The notes beneath the pieces are model-generated. The model was not told the origin of the DNA. It did not search any database and saw only the letters and a list, made by a program, of their open reading frames with translations. Positions 42,358-58,615 of a stretch of DNA of 64,000 nucleotides are shown in pieces. Source of the stretch: Sabethes cyaneus (lineage: Eukaryota; Arthropoda; Insecta; Diptera; Culicidae); NCBI RefSeq assembly GCF_943734655.1, contig NC_071355.1, positions 11,884,768-11,948,767 of the forward strand. The letters are read 5' to 3'. A program made the translations under genes and the position numbers. Every line of letters begins with the position of its first letter. Position 1 is the stretch's first letter.

Positions 42358-45215
42358 CCCAAGTAACAATTTTAAGTTTTATTACGTTCCTCTCTTGGTT
42401 TTCATGAGAAATTTCATAAAACCGCAAATAAAACTAGTTAAGTTCCACCAGAACTTCCTGATGACCGCTATAAAGCTGCTATAAAGCCAACCAAGGGGCC
42501 CACTCTTCAAAAGGTATCGATAACCTCGTTAAGAATCAGATTATTAGCTTAAACAGTTTTGTCAAACTCTGCAGAAAGCAGCCATAAAACCGATTATGCT
42601 TTTCGCTGCTTGACAACTACAGCCATTATATAATGAAACTTTTCACTGCAAAGCTATAAAGCATATAGCCTGATCTGGTAAAAAGCCAGCGTTGAAAATC
42701 GATCCGTGAGAAGAAATATTAAAGCTTTACTGTCCGATCATCCCAATCGATTTAGTTTATTACGGCCATGTTAAAATATCCCATGGAATAATAAAAAAAC
42801 AAACTCCGTTGGTTTGCAGCATATGCACATTAAATTTTATCCTGAATATTGATATGATAGGTGGATCAATCGAAATTGCCATCGCCATCGAAATTGCGCA
42901 ATTTTCGAAAACTGCTTGTTTTAACGAATTAAATAAAATTCAGTTAGTCAATCTTAGTTTCTAGTAAAATCATTGCAGATTGATAATGAATTTATTTCTA
43001 CAAAACACCTTGCTTTGATGAATTTTTGTTTGCAAGCTGAAATAAAATACACTGGAGTCGCTTTTTACGAGGATTTTTACTCGTTTTTTTTTACTCGGAA
43101 CGTATCCTTCGCGTAAAAAGGGACTAGAGTGTACTACCTCACATAAAAAAGTGATTTTGGTGTTGAAGTCTAACATTCTTATAATAGCAGTAATAAATCT
43201 GATTGGTCAAAGTATTACTATTCTAGTACCTCTATAAAACTAACAGATTTATTGTGGTTTGAGAAGCAACCGTAATAAGATCACTTTAGATTAGTGCGCC
43301 ATATTTTATTGATAGAACACTTATGGTAAGTATATAAGAAACCTGGTGCAGCGAACTAGTTTTCTCGTGGTAATATAAGCAACTACAATAAATTTGATTT
43401 ACTAACAGTTTTATTATGGTTATATAACAGGCTATCCCAAGTAACAATCCAATAGCAAATTGGTCTTAGTCATTTCTTATAGTAGTTTTATCAGAGCATT
43501 TCAAAGTCTGTTAGGTTTTATAATGTTTTTCCTCAAGTGAATTTTATCTTATTTGACTAACATTTCTGAAGTATGACTGAAGGAGACTTGAAGAATCACC
43601 CATAAAACTAAATTATCAATAAGTGTAATTCACCTTATAAGGGGTTTTAAAGGATACTTCATTTTTGCTTAAAAACGACGCTCCTTAAAACTTAACAATA
43701 GTTTTGACAAAAACTTATGACATTCTTCTGCAAGATATCTTAATCGTTTATCTTAGCAATACTGCCATAAAACTCTCTTAAAATCGTATATTCTTGAAAG
43801 AGAAATTATACGCTTGAATAAGAACATTCTTACGTAAACAACTAATCTGTTAAAATGGGCGTCTGAACCTGGAGACAATTGAAGAATACAGATCTTTTAA
43901 ACGAAAATTAAGCGAAAATCTGTGTTATATTTTGAAAACTCTTTCATATAAACAGATAGCGAAGTCACAAAACAATAAAGATCTCAGGACTAACTGAACT
44001 GGGGAAGGACAGTGCCGGTAATGATGCATTTGCCAGAGGCGGTGCGGGTTTCCTCTAGAGCTTTTCGTATTTTTTTAAACTAAATATAGAGTTCATAAGC
44101 CAGATGTCTTTGTATGGAAAATGTTTGAAGGCACTGAAGCAGTTGAAGCATAATTTTCAAAAACAGTTAACCGATTGTAAATTAAACGCTTGGAACTGAC
44201 GTGCAGTCCAAACAGCACAAACAACACGTTACGTCGATACTTCGTTGATGTTTTCTTTGTTTATACTTATGGTTATCTTGCAAAAACTTGGTGCCCTCAA
44301 GTAATTCAAACAATTCTTAATCAAGCGCAACGTGTCTTCTTCAAGAATACAATAAGTATTGATGACCTTATCGCGCTCTTAGAAAAATTTTCTTTGTCTT
44401 GTGCAAGAAATGTTAGTCTAATAAGCGCTTTCGGGCTGATTTGGATAAAACCATTGAAAAAATGGCGAACAGGGCTATTCTGATTACTTTTGAAATTGTA
44501 GGCAATTGCATATAAGCGCTTATAAATATGGTATTATGCAATACCATTAGTGATCTTATCTTTTTAAATAATTATTTAGACATATAAAAGCCTTTTCGCC
44601 ACAATTAGGTAAAAATTTGGTAGCTATCAACTTCTTCATGAAATCATTAATTTTTTTTATTAATTTAATTTTTCAATAATCTAGCAAAAATAACTGGCGC
44701 GTTAAAATTTTCTAACTTTCATGTCACAAAACATCGACAAACCGAGCGCGGCATGAAAAATTTCTCATTTATGAGCAACAAAGCAGCTGCTTTTATCACC
44801 ATTTTTATTTTCAATTTTCATTTATACCCATTGGCAACCGAAATAGCAATATCTGTGAATGCTTATAGCTCTTGGTCAATTTAAAACATTTAAGGCTGTG
44901 AAAAGTGTATGATGTCTTGCAAGTGTTCTTTGAAGAGGCAACCATAAAATCATCAACACTTGTGGCGGTTTTCTTTTTGTTTCAAGCGACTCTTGGAAGT
45001 CATTATAAATAGATATCGTTAAGAATTACAAGTTTTAAAAGGATCTTTGGAAATTTTCTTGAGAACCTTCTTTAGTGTGGGCCTCCGTCGCCTTATAAGG
45101 GTTTTATGGCTGTTTTATCGCAGTTTTGTAGAATTACAAGTTTTGAGATCGGTTTTAAGCAGCAAATGCTGGAAACCTCTTCAAGTGCACCTTAAAATTG
45201 AAATTGTTACTTGGG
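42358..45215. mobile_element. Composite of CCCAAGTAAC-ended inverted-repeat elements
   Basis: CCCAAGTAACAATTTTAAGT starts at 42358, CCCAAGTAACAATCCAATAG at 43436, and the mirror end (minus strand CCCAAGTAACAATTTCAATT) is at 45215. Near the outer ends the interior has ATAAAACCGC-type words in opposite orientation, as expected for long terminal inverted repeats. Three ends without a fourth suggest two overlapping or nested copies. One frame (44190-44483) is unrecognised. No target duplication is certain. Confidence 0.45.
43050..43131. mobile_element. Tiny TA-flanked MITE
   Basis: CACTGGAGTCGCTTTTTACG at the left is mirrored by CACTCTAGTCCCTTTTTACG on the minus strand at the right. Both sides are bordered by TA (43048-43049 and 43132-43133). 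The total of 82 bp fits a miniature Tc1/mariner-type element. Confidence 0.6.
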
Positions 45216-45423
45216 ATAAGAGTGTTTTGACTCGTATCTTCTTGGTATTGCGTAATATCATATTAAAACGAAAGGTAATGATTAATTCCGCAATAAAACC
45301 TTTGTTACACTCAAATAAAACCAAGTGACTTTAAACTAGTTACTTAGGAGGGAAAGGTAGAAGAAGGGGGTAGAAGAAAGTCATAAAACAAATATGTTGG
45401 TAGGATCCAATAGAGTGGGATCA
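45216..45423. other. Unassigned spacer
   Basis: Nothing recognised between the inverted-repeat composite and the simple repeats that follow. Confidence 0.4.
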
Positions 45424-45507
45424 GGTTTCTGGTTTTTGTTTCTGTTTCTATTTCTATTTCTAGTTTCATTTCTGTTTTTATTTCTATTACTATTTCTATT
45501 TCTATTG
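45424..45507 (+). repeat. (TTTCTA)n-like simple repeat
   Basis: Imperfect hexamers TTTCTG, TTTCTA and TTATTTCTA run into the 11-bp minisatellite. Confidence 0.8.
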
Positions 45508-45509
45508 TT

Positions 45510-46200
45510 AAGCAATCCAAATCCAATCCAAATCCAATCCAAATCCAATCCAAATCCAATCCAAATCCAATCCAAATCCAATCCAAATCCAATCCAAATC
45601 CAATCCAAATCCAATCCAAATCCAATCCAAATCCAATCCAAATCCAATCCAAATACAATCCAAATCCAATCCAAATCCAATCCAAATCCAATCCAAATCC
45701 AATCCAAATCCAATCCAAATCCAATCCAAATCCAATCCAAATCCAATCCAAATCCAATCCAAATCCAATCCAAATCCAATCCAAATACAATCCAAATCCA
45801 ATCCAAATCCAATCCAAATCCAATCCAAATCCAATCCAAATCCAATCCAAATCCAATCCAAATCCAATCCAAATCCAATCCAAATTCAATCCAAATCCAA
45901 TCTAAATCCAAATCCAACCGAAATCTAAATGTCATCCAAATACAATCCAAATCCAGTCAAAATTCAATCCAATCCAAATCCAATCCAAATCCAATCCAAA
46001 TCCAATCCAAATCCAATCCAAATCGAATCCAAATCCAATCCAAATCGAATCCAAATCCAATCCAAATCTAAACTAAATGCAATCCAAATCCAATCGAAAT
46101 CCAAATCCAATCCAAATCTAATCCAAATCCAATTCAAATCCAGTCCAAATCCAATCCAATCCAAATCCCATCATAAATCAAATCCAAATCCAATCCAATT
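45510..46200 (+). repeat. 11-bp minisatellite (CCAAATCCAAT)n
   Basis: The first 390 bp are nearly perfect 11-bp units (a few CCAAATACAAT variants); after about 45890 the units decay and shorten. As with the 13-bp satellite, the unit has no stop codon in most frames, so frames of 113-225 codons on the plus strand and 119-189 on the minus strand are artefacts. Confidence 0.95.
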
Positions 46201-47257
46201 TAGATCAAATTTTGAACAACATTTTGGAACTGGACCAGGTTGTAAAGCAAATTTTGGATCACATTTTTGAACAGTTTTTTTGAGCCACAAGTTTTTGATC
46301 ATTTTCTAAACTAACAACTATCATCAATTTTGGTTAGATTCTGGATCAGATTTTGAACCATATTTTTATCGGATTTGGACCACATTTTTGATCAAATTTT
46401 CAACCAGATTCAGGACCTGTACCAGATTGTCCACCTTGTCACGATTCTGGGCAACATTTTCGATCCGACATTAAACCAGCAACCAGATTCTGGATCTGGG
46501 ACGTATTTTGGACCTGAATTAGATTGCGAACCACATTTTTATCAAATTTTATTCCATATTTTATTGCAAATTTAGGAACAGATTTGAACTAGATTCTGGA
46601 CTAGATTTTGGACTGCATTTTTGATTAGCTTTGGCCATATTTTAGACCTGAACCAGATGTTGATCTTCCATTAGGTTATGGACCAGATTTCAGACCAGAT
46701 TTTGAAAAATATTTTGGATCACATGTTTTATCAGACTGTTTGGCCCTTCATACAGGAGCTGGTAAACGTGACCAATCGTTATGTTTGTACGATTCCCCTT
46801 GTCAAGATATGCCCATTGCTATGAACAGTTGTTCTGCTAAGATAGGTGGTAGTTCCCATACGTACATACGTACATACATGTTTTATCGGATTGTAGACCA
46901 GATATTGGACCACATTCTGAACAAAACCAGATTTTGGCCCTAGACCAATTTCTACATCTGTGCCACATTTTGGAACACATTTTTTAGTAGATTTCGGACC
47001 AGATTTTGGATCAAATTTCGTACCAGATACTGGGACAAGAACAGGTTATAAAGCAAATTTTGAACCACAGTTTTGGTCTACTTTTCGACCAGATTTTGGA
47101 TTAGATTTTGTACCAAAACCAGATTTTGGGCGACATTTTTGAACAAATTTTAAACTACCACAACTAAATTCTGGATTAGGGTTTGAACCGTATGACCCTA
47201 TTTTGGACCTGTATTAGATTTCGAACTACATTTTTTTTATCAAATTTTGCAACAAAT
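46200..47257 (+). repeat. Degenerate AGATTTTGGACC-type repeat
   Basis: Loose units such as CAGATTTTGGACC, CACATTTTTGATC and AGATTCTGGATC recur every 12-20 bp. A patch at 46740-46880 is non-repetitive. The repeat resumes after the MITE at 47803-47870. Confidence 0.65.
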
Positions 47258-47802
47258 AGCAATTCCAGCTCAACTCGCTGAAAAAAGGGCATTTTTGACT
47301 CGACTAATTTGATTGGAATGAAATTTTCCTAATGTGTTGAGTACCACGCAAGAATTCATTTTCTCCTAAACTTGATTTTTTTCGTCAAGAGTAACTTTTC
47401 AAAAGGGCGTATTTAGAAATGAGATTACATTTTTTCAAAATATCATATCTTAAAAACTAATTATTTGATTAAAATGGCGTCAAAGTAAAAGTTGTAGGAA
47501 ATTAAGTGTATTTTCAGAAAAAAAAATTACACTGAAAGAAAAAATATTTCAAAACCATGATAAAAATCATAAAATGTCAATTATCTCAAAACCTTCCACT
47601 GCGATTTGCCTAAATTTTTTTAAAGATGGCTTAAATTATGCCCTAAGATCTGGTGAAGAGCGATCGATGGACATTCTTTAGTGTTTAGATTAGTGGAAAA
47701 TGAGTTCTTGCGTGGTACCCAAAACCCAACACATCACGAAAATTTCATTCCAATCAAAAATAGTCGAGTCAAATCGTTTTGCTAGTTGAGCTGGAACTGC
47801 TC
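47258..47802. mobile_element. MITE with about 90-bp terminal inverted repeats
   Basis: The left end AGCAATTCCAGCTCAACTCG is mirrored by AGCAGTTCCAGCTCAACTAG from the right on the minus strand. Similarity continues through GATTGGAATGAAATTTTC and GTACCACGCAAGAA. It is inserted within the AGATTTTGGACC repeat. Non-coding; superfamily unknown. Confidence 0.7.
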
Positions 47803-47940
47803 TTTAGGAACAGATTTGAACTAGATTTTGGACCGGGTTTTGGACAACATTTTTAATTAGATTAGGGCCATATTTTGGCCTTACTGGCATTTTAACAAAT
47901 ATTTTTTTTATTTGCAGGTAAAGCACAAACAACCTCGGAC

Positions 47941-48141
47941 ATGGAAATTTCATGGACATGGAAAGTGCCTCTCCTAAGCGTGTTTTTTTTTGCTTGTGGG
48001 AATTTACAAGCGAGCGTGGCATTCAACCGGGAAAAAGTAGATTTACTACCGACGGAGGGGACGGAAAAAGAAAGTTATGAAACAAAGGTTTTGATAGTAT
48101 TCAAACAGAATGGGACGAGGCGTGAAAGAGCGGAAATTTAG
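47941..48141 (+). CDS. Possible exon encoding a signal peptide (66 codons)
   Basis: A strong acceptor-like sequence (TTTTTTTATTTGCAG, ending at about 47918) precedes an ATG at 47941 with G at +4 and at -3. The product starts MEISWTWKVPLLSVFFFACG with NLQASVA following: a short polar/basic start, a hydrophobic core and small residues near a possible cleavage site, as in a secretory signal peptide. The rest (about 40 residues) is charged and unlike any family known to me. The frame ends at TAG followed by GTATGG. It could be the first coding exon of a secreted or membrane protein with a donor upstream of the stop (for example at AAAG/GTTTTG), or a chance frame. Confidence 0.3.
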   Translation: MEISWTWKVPLLSVFFFACGNLQASVAFNREKVDLLPTEGTEKESYETKVLIVFKQNGTRRERAEI

Positions 48142-51100
48142 GTATGGAATGGTCAATGAAGCAGCACTTAAGAAGTGTTCTGTGGATCGAAACAAGCTGT
48201 AATCGGAGCCAATTTGTCGGGTTTACATTTGTGCCATTCGACAAGGTTACGACGAGTGAAACTAACTAATTTAAAGTCATATTGGAAAATGAAATGATTC
48301 GAAGCTTCACTTTACGCCAAAAATTCTTTCAAGCCTGCAGCTAGCTATCAATACACAATTCGATTTTGGCGATTAGTTGGGATCAATTTCCTGCGATAAT
48401 TCTGTGAATCGCTTTCCACTTTTACTTTATTTTCAAGCTATTACACCGAAATGCCGCCATCCAGCAAAAAATATGTCTGCTATTAACAAGCTGATAGCTT
48501 TTCATCCTATCCCAAATCCATTAGTGAAGGGACAGAAAATCATCGATTCGGAGAAGAGCAGCGTCGACGTGACAATGGATGTCTAACGCATTGTGTACAA
48601 GCCCGTCCTACAGTGATCAACCGTTTAAAGAAAGGTTTTTTTTGTCAGAAGATTAGCAGTTGTTTGTAAAGTTCATTGAATTTCAAAAGCCGTTAAATTG
48701 TTTCTCGACATCGTAAGACCATTTAAGGGTACTCGCAAGCTTACAACAACTTACCCGAGCAACCAACTGCAGAATAAGCCGCAGTCATAATTATGAACTT
48801 TTCCCGAATGTAAAAACAATAGAGAAAAATGCGCTAAACTAAACGTTCGGTGTAAGTACACACTGCACACTGCAAAACGGGAAGAATTCCGAACAAATCG
48901 GACAGCTCACCTCGCAATGAATAATGCATTAATATTCGCCGTGGAAGCTGCTCTTCGTCCGAGCAGCATTAGCATTCCTTGATTACTTTGCTTCTTGCGG
49001 TACTGCCACATTATGACCATTTCCTTTATAATGTTTTCCAGATGCACTGAACGCCCCGGCGCCAACAACGCCGCAGCAGCAGTGCAGAGTCGAATTAAAA
49101 TATTGTTTTTCTCGCTATCGTCGTCATGGACGATCCTAGGGCTAGGGCCCGTTGAATTATTAATGCTCTGCGCAGTGATTGCACTACAATTTCTCTCGCC
49201 CGTTTGCACCATTGTCGCACAGTAGAGTACGTACAAGTGGAAAAGAGTCTCCATAGTTTTTTGTTTCGTAACTAGTTGTTAATGGAGACGCATGGTGCTC
49301 GGCTGGGGAGATAAATATTTGCGCTCACGCGGTCCAATTTGTCAATGGCAGTGGTTGCGTGCGACCCATGGATCACGTCTCCGCTCTCCCCTTGGTCTCA
49401 TTTATCCTTTCTTCCCCTCATTAAGGATTAATTGAGGTCAGCAAAGTAAATATAATAATTCCCCACCGTAAATCAACGTTTGTGCCCACGTTGTTGTCTG
49501 TGTGCTGTGCGCCAAAAGGCCAACAAAGCAAAGTTGTCAATAGTACCGGGGAGTAGGCAGTTGTACGACAAATCGGTGACCTCGACACTCACTGATGAGA
49601 ACAGCTCTCTGGTGGGCATTCGGTGGACGCTTGTTGGGATAAACCTACACGGAACCATATGGAGGGTACACACCATCAGTCATTACCATCACTGCGTGCA
49701 CCCACACAGAGATTGATTGGACTTTGGTTGTTTACTTCGTTGGTAGCTAATATAATTGCAGTAGCGGAAACAATTAATGAACTAATCTTTTTAATAGAAA
49801 TTAACACATGGTTTACTAATAATAAGATTTCAGTTAATTTAAACAATTCGGATGGACTGAGTAAAATTACACTGCAATACCAATCGCAAACACCGAAATT
49901 TGCATCTACCATTTAGTGAAGTCTAAATAATCGATGCAACACGTTGAGGGTAGTTTTCCACAATGAACAACGGCCCGGTTTATCGTCTGCGTTCGTCTCC
50001 ATTCGATAGCTCTGAATCACATCTACTAAATATCAATTTTCTAAACAAATTGATATCCAATAACACCTTTCCAGCTAAATGATCATTTCGCGCGAGACAA
50101 CTAATCGATTCGAATTCCGTTGGAGTGCGGCGTCTATGGGTGGGTGTGTGCATGTGTTTAGAGAAATAATAAACAGCAATTGAATCCGCAAACTCTCCCG
50201 TTCAATTGGTCGGGCAGAAATCCAATAAACGGCACAGGCTTGCATCCCCCCTCCCGCATTTGTGCTCGGTAAATGCAAACAAGCGACCGATAGGCGAGAG
50301 TTGGCCAGGATCAGCGCAGCAGTGCTGGCAGAGGGCATCAGAGCCACTCTTCAAACTAAGCGCCAAGCAATTGCCCACTAACATCTAGGATCTATAGATG
50401 CGCGCCAGTGGTGTTTACTTGCCGATGTGCCGATTCCGAACGATTCCGACAGATACCGGATGCCAGACCGCACTCCGTACTGGTCACGTGTATAGTTGGC
50501 TCTGATCGGGCCATCCTTGGCAGACCGAGCCGTCGACACCTCCGTTTGTTAGCGGTCGGGGAACGACCGAAGCGTGCCTGTAATTCAATAATGCTGTTTG
50601 CTGTCATCTATGCAAGGTATTCCGTTCCGATCGCTTGGGAATCGCTGCATAAATTTTACTCACATTTTGTCAGCCGCTTTGGCTCGGTGAAAATATGGCT
50701 GGTGTACGGTGCGAGAATCAATTACCACTAAAATATACACATTGAATGGCTGTTCAATAGAGCATGAACTGGAATCGCAGCTAAATTGAAAGCTAAATTC
50801 ACCTACATCAAAAGGAGAAAGTTATTTCATTTCTGCAAGCGTCATTTTATACACAGCTCAATGGAACAGAATGTCGAAGCTCTGGCTGTCCGGTGCAGTG
50901 ATCGAATCAAGAAAAGTGCGATGACAAACGAAAGTGTCCTTCAAACAAACTTTCCCACTACTGAAATGTACCTACATTTTATACTTTTTTCCAGTGCAAC
51001 AAAAAACGTCTTCCGAGAGTCAGCCACAACCGAAGACACATTCGATATCCCATTCACAGAGTGAATGCGTAGTGAGTGATAAATAGCAAAAAGGAACAGA

Positions 51101-52670
51101 AACGGGCCCACACACGCAGTAGGCGATAATTTCTCACATACGATTCTTGTGTTCTCCGCCCGGCCCGCTATGTGGTTCTCTCTAATGTTGACAGGCAATA
51201 AATTGTCCGAAACCAGGCGGAACGTTGCTGTTCGGTAGGAAAGTTTTACTCACCGCTCACTGGTTTTACTTCGGTGCTGGCTGAAAGGATACACAATCAT
51301 CAACGTTATTGTGGCACCGTGAGCTTTCGGACGATGAATCGAACGGTCTAGAACGGTTAGGTATATCGGAATGATGGCTTTCCAACCGGCGGTTGTACCG
51401 TAATAGAAATTGTTATTCTTGCTAGTATTTTGTTTACTTGTTCAAAGCAGCACACCGATAAATGGCGGTGATGGTAAAGATGTAACAACAGCAATTTACG
51501 AATAAATATTTATGGCTGCGTATTGAATTCAGAGCTTTAACTCAAAATTCCCTGGTACATACTAGAAGTGGCACAACTCAATTCGAGTTTGAAGAAGTCA
51601 GTTTTTATTTTCCTACGATAAAGAATAGCAACTTTGAAGAGGATTGCGGTTTTCTGTTGAATTGATCACGAGAAAGTATATTACGCGACCGGAATTTGTC
51701 AATAATTCTGAAAAGCTTAATGCAGTTAAGAAAATATATTTTGAAGCAACGTTCAAAAATAATGTCTAGTCAAAATAGTCGTTATCAATCAAATGAACTT
51801 TGAAGAAAAATAAAGGTTTCCAAACAACAAGGTCGTCAAAGTACATTTATGGCAGTCAGTATGGCACCGAATATCACCCTTCCCTTCCCTTCTTCAGTGT
51901 ACCAACATGCTTCCAAAGACTCGGGAAACCACACAAAAACAAAAAAAATTAGTTCAACTAACCTGATGCTAGCCGTAATAAGATCTTGCAACTAGAAGCA
52001 CTAAACATTGCATTCTATAGGTTCTATTACTTTTTGGGGCGTAAATTACACTAAATGCTGAGATTTCTGCCCAATTAAGTTTCAACACTATATTTTCACT
52101 TTTTCAAAATCGATTTTTCATTAAATTTTTTCGGCCCTTCCATTCATCGCACCACTTGCGAAACTTAACTTGAGACACAGAAAACTTTAATTTACCACCC
52201 GAACAGTTATTTAACGGGTGGCAACTAAAATTTTGGAATTTTTTTCTCAACCTGTCAAAAAAAGACAAAGATACATGAAGAAGATCTGATTTACCGAAAT
52301 TAAAGATATATTATCCATTGTTGAAAAACATTAGTGTACATTTGAAAACGGTCTGTAATCGGCTGTTCGGCGAAACTTTCGTTTAACGTCGAAACAGGAG
52401 CGTTGTACGGCCGTCATATCAACTTTGCGGATACATCTCTTGATTCTACCAATCAACTGTTTGCAATTCGTGGCTCTCTAGTTATTTTTGTACACCAAGG
52501 AACTTAAAACCCCGAAGAAATCTTTGATTGGGCGCACTGAGACAGATTTTACGGGTTTTTGCTTTTGGGTAAAAATGGGATTGAATGGGTATTCAGGAAC
52601 GATTGTGTCAACATTCGCCTGGTTGTAATCTACCTTGTGATCACAATACGTTTTGGTCAGTCTTTTTTTT

Positions 52671-52686
52671 GACGTAGGACTACGTC
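52671..52686. promoter_or_regulatory. Palindromic GACGTAGGACTACGTC motif (copy 2)
   Basis: Differs in one base from the copy at 17504. It lies after a T-run and before TTTGTTTACTAT. A histone-type stem-loop is found 600 bp downstream on the same strand. Confidence 0.3.
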
Positions 52687-53269
52687 TTTGTTTACTATAC
52701 TGAGACTGGGTAGCACTTTGCGAAAACGAAAATAGAAGTGTAACGTTTGAATGAAAGATTTCAAATGCTTATGACTTCTATACTACTTAACGAAACATAA
52801 CTGTTAATGTGTCGTTGGAAAGGTAAAATGTCCAGCAATTTTATAGTAACATACTTATAATAATCTTTCATACGCTTAATAGTGAAAATGTATGTAAAAA
52901 CAAGGTCAAATTTCGTTAACATGGAAGGCTAGCGGTAAGTACGAAGACAAACGGGAGCAGACCACTGTGATAGCGGCTAGTAAAAGCTTTTCGGTGCAGG
53001 ATGCAATGAATCGATGCCGATAACCTACATGCCTGTTGCCATCAAAGGTGTGAAATTGTCATAATGTGGCGGACTAAACATCGACTGATGGCGACAACTC
53101 TAAAGTAGCCTTCATATCGAAAATAACAGCTACTAATAGTTAAACTATGGCTAATAGACTGTGTTTAAATGCTTTCTGATTAGTTCAGTTGTTTTAAGAT
53201 TAATCAATCAGTAAGTAGGTACCAGAACCAATAGTACTTGCTTTGGCTTTGATGTTATTTGTAACCAAT

Positions 53270-53285
53270 GGCCCTTTTAAGGGCC
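53270..53285 (+). promoter_or_regulatory. Histone-type 3' stem-loop (copy C)
   Basis: GGCCCT-TTTA-AGGGCC is a perfect 6-bp GC-rich stem with a UUUA loop (metazoan loops follow UYUN), flanked by ACCAAT before and ACCAAC after, as in animal histone mRNAs. Upstream (52920-53270) no histone coding sequence could be read, so the gene body is gone or this is a coincidental hairpin. Confidence 0.45.
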
Positions 53286-53626
53286 ACCAACAAATTAAAT
53301 GAAGGTTAAATAAAATTCTTGGTAATCTGCACTTCGCATTTATAATTGCAAATTGACTTTCTTGTAAAAATGTTTGCTTTATCGTACCTAAAACGCTAAA
53401 TATATACTACTTTTGAGGCGTTCTTTTCAAACTACTATGTTAATATAAAACAACAACAACAACTTCAAACTACTAGCTACAACACTGTAAAATTCCCTAA
53501 AACAGCTGTTGCTGATACATCAAAGATATATTTTTAGCTATTCAATTTTTTCTTCAATTATTACTAGATGTTGGAGGCCACCAAGGCTGATTTATGGATG
53601 ATATTCACATTTATCTTGAAACATAT

Positions 53627-53630
<4 letters not shown>

Positions 53631-53717
<87 letters not shown>
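53631..53717 (+). repeat. (AT)n microsatellite, target of the Helitron-like insertion
   Basis: About 87 bp of pure AT/TA. The Helitron-like element begins directly after it and is followed by more TA repeat (57433-57443), so the element inserted into an existing TA tract. Confidence 0.9.
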
Positions 53718-57432
<3,715 letters not shown>

Positions 57433-58615
57433 TATATATATATCAATCTGCATGCAACATTTACCATAAAAGTATTCTTTAAAGTTAAATTTTGCTCGGG
57501 ACACCAACTCGATATTGTAAGCCCGCCGTTTTGTTTCGAAGAACTGTCATCGAGTTGCTGAATCGTCGGGATAGGAGAAATCACTCACACCAACAACCTT
57601 ACGGAGGTATAAAAGGCGGCACGATGGCGCACACGAGGTCTGTTCTTGTCTGTAGAAATCGGTTCGTGGAGTGAGGTCCAATGGCAGCGTTAGTCGATTA
57701 GTCAGTGTCGATCCGCGTTTTAACAATTCCAAACTAGTGGGATCTTCTGATCCGAAGCACGATCTGCCAGAAGGCTACACGGACGTTATTTCCTGGCCGG
57801 ATCAGTCGATTGGGGTGAAATGTAGTACAAGTGTGAACGTTTCGAAAGCCCAGTCTCAGGAAAAACTGTACAGTGTACCGCGAGTGCGACAAAATGTCGG
57901 TGGCAACCATTTTGGACGCTAACTTTGAACAATGGTGGGGACTGCTGCTTTAATAATCGCCCGACACCTAAAACCTTAAATCCTTTTCGACTGTGCAAAG
58001 TCGCTCGCGAAGTTATGTGCACGATTCCACTCCCGGACCCGAAACGCTAGGCCATACGTTACACGGCCGAGTTGCCACCCTCGATACGGCTTGCCAATGC
58101 CGTCAGTGCCCGTGCCCGCTATTAGTGCCAGTGCCCATCGTCAGACCCGGTTAGTCGTCAGTTCCTGCCGTCGAAGTTCCTGTTCCGTTCCAGTTGTCAA
58201 GATCCCCGGTTCCTGTATGTCTGTATGTCGACCACCGTTCGTCCCGGCCGCAACGAGACCGTAAAAGTGATTGAAATAAACAAATTATACCAAGTAAGCA
58301 CGTATGCATACAAATTTGCCTTTCCCACCGTTAATAGTAATAAAATAAAAATGTATGGTCTGCCTAATTTAGCTGTTTTGTGTGTCATCAAAATTACATG
58401 AAAGTCCTTTAGGTTAGCTTGTTCACTAGTTATCGTTTGAAAGTTTGCATCGCACACGCTCAGTGACCAGACGTACAAAAGGGTTGAAAGTTTTCCCCCG
58501 AAATAGCTCCAGGAGACCCCGTGAAACGACCCTGTAAAAGCTGGTGAGTATAGTGTGGCCCCACCACCACCCCAAGAAATACCTCCAACAAGTCGCGTAC
58601 GTAACATGGTGCATC
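57433..58615. other. Unique-looking DNA with a possible promoter and transcribed leader
   Basis: A GC-richer stretch (57,500-58,260). It contains a TATA-like box at 57606 and, near 58,284, a splice-donor-like CAAGTAAGC. The frame 57671-57922 resembles no known protein. Repeated words CAGTGCCCGTGCCCG / CAGTGCCCATCG occur at 58,100-58,140. It could be the 5' exon of a host gene or an LTR. Confidence 0.3.
57604..57616 (+). promoter_or_regulatory. TATA-like box
   Basis: GGTATAAAAGGCG is a near-consensus TATA element in a GC-richer context; transcription would start about 30 bp downstream, near 57637. Supporting downstream features are only suggestive (see the region entry). No initiator or downstream promoter element was confidently matched. 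Confidence 0.3.

Larger units (their letters stand above)
48142..53630. other. Mostly unique-looking non-coding DNA
   Basis: No transposon ends or long tandem repeats. Small frames at 48907-49254 (minus), 48995-49225 (plus) and 50408-50731 (plus) overlap one another on opposite strands and resemble no known protein. Two palindromic or hairpin motifs near 52.67 kb and 53.27 kb are annotated separately. Confidence 0.4.

Noticed and set aside
44190..44483. 97-codon frame inside the CCCAAGTAAC composite as a transposase
   Set aside because: No DDE or helix-turn-helix motif could be identified; likely chance.
45344..46071. Frames with cyclic DWIWIGFGL or NPNPIQIQSKS sequence, resembling a beta-solenoid or antifreeze repeat
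   Set aside because: Product of the 11-bp minisatellite read in several frames on both strands.
48907..49254. 115-codon minus-strand frame with an overlapping 76-codon plus-strand frame
   Set aside because: Overlapping frames on both strands, no recognisable domain, no conservation test possible here.
50392..50731. Overlapping frames of 107 codons (plus) and 71 codons (minus)
   Set aside because: GC-richer DNA leaves frames open by chance; nothing recognisable.
52921..53060. Possible histone H2B N-terminal remnant (KASGK-like) upstream of the stem-loop at 53270
   Set aside because: Only five residues match and the frame does not continue into histone-fold sequence.
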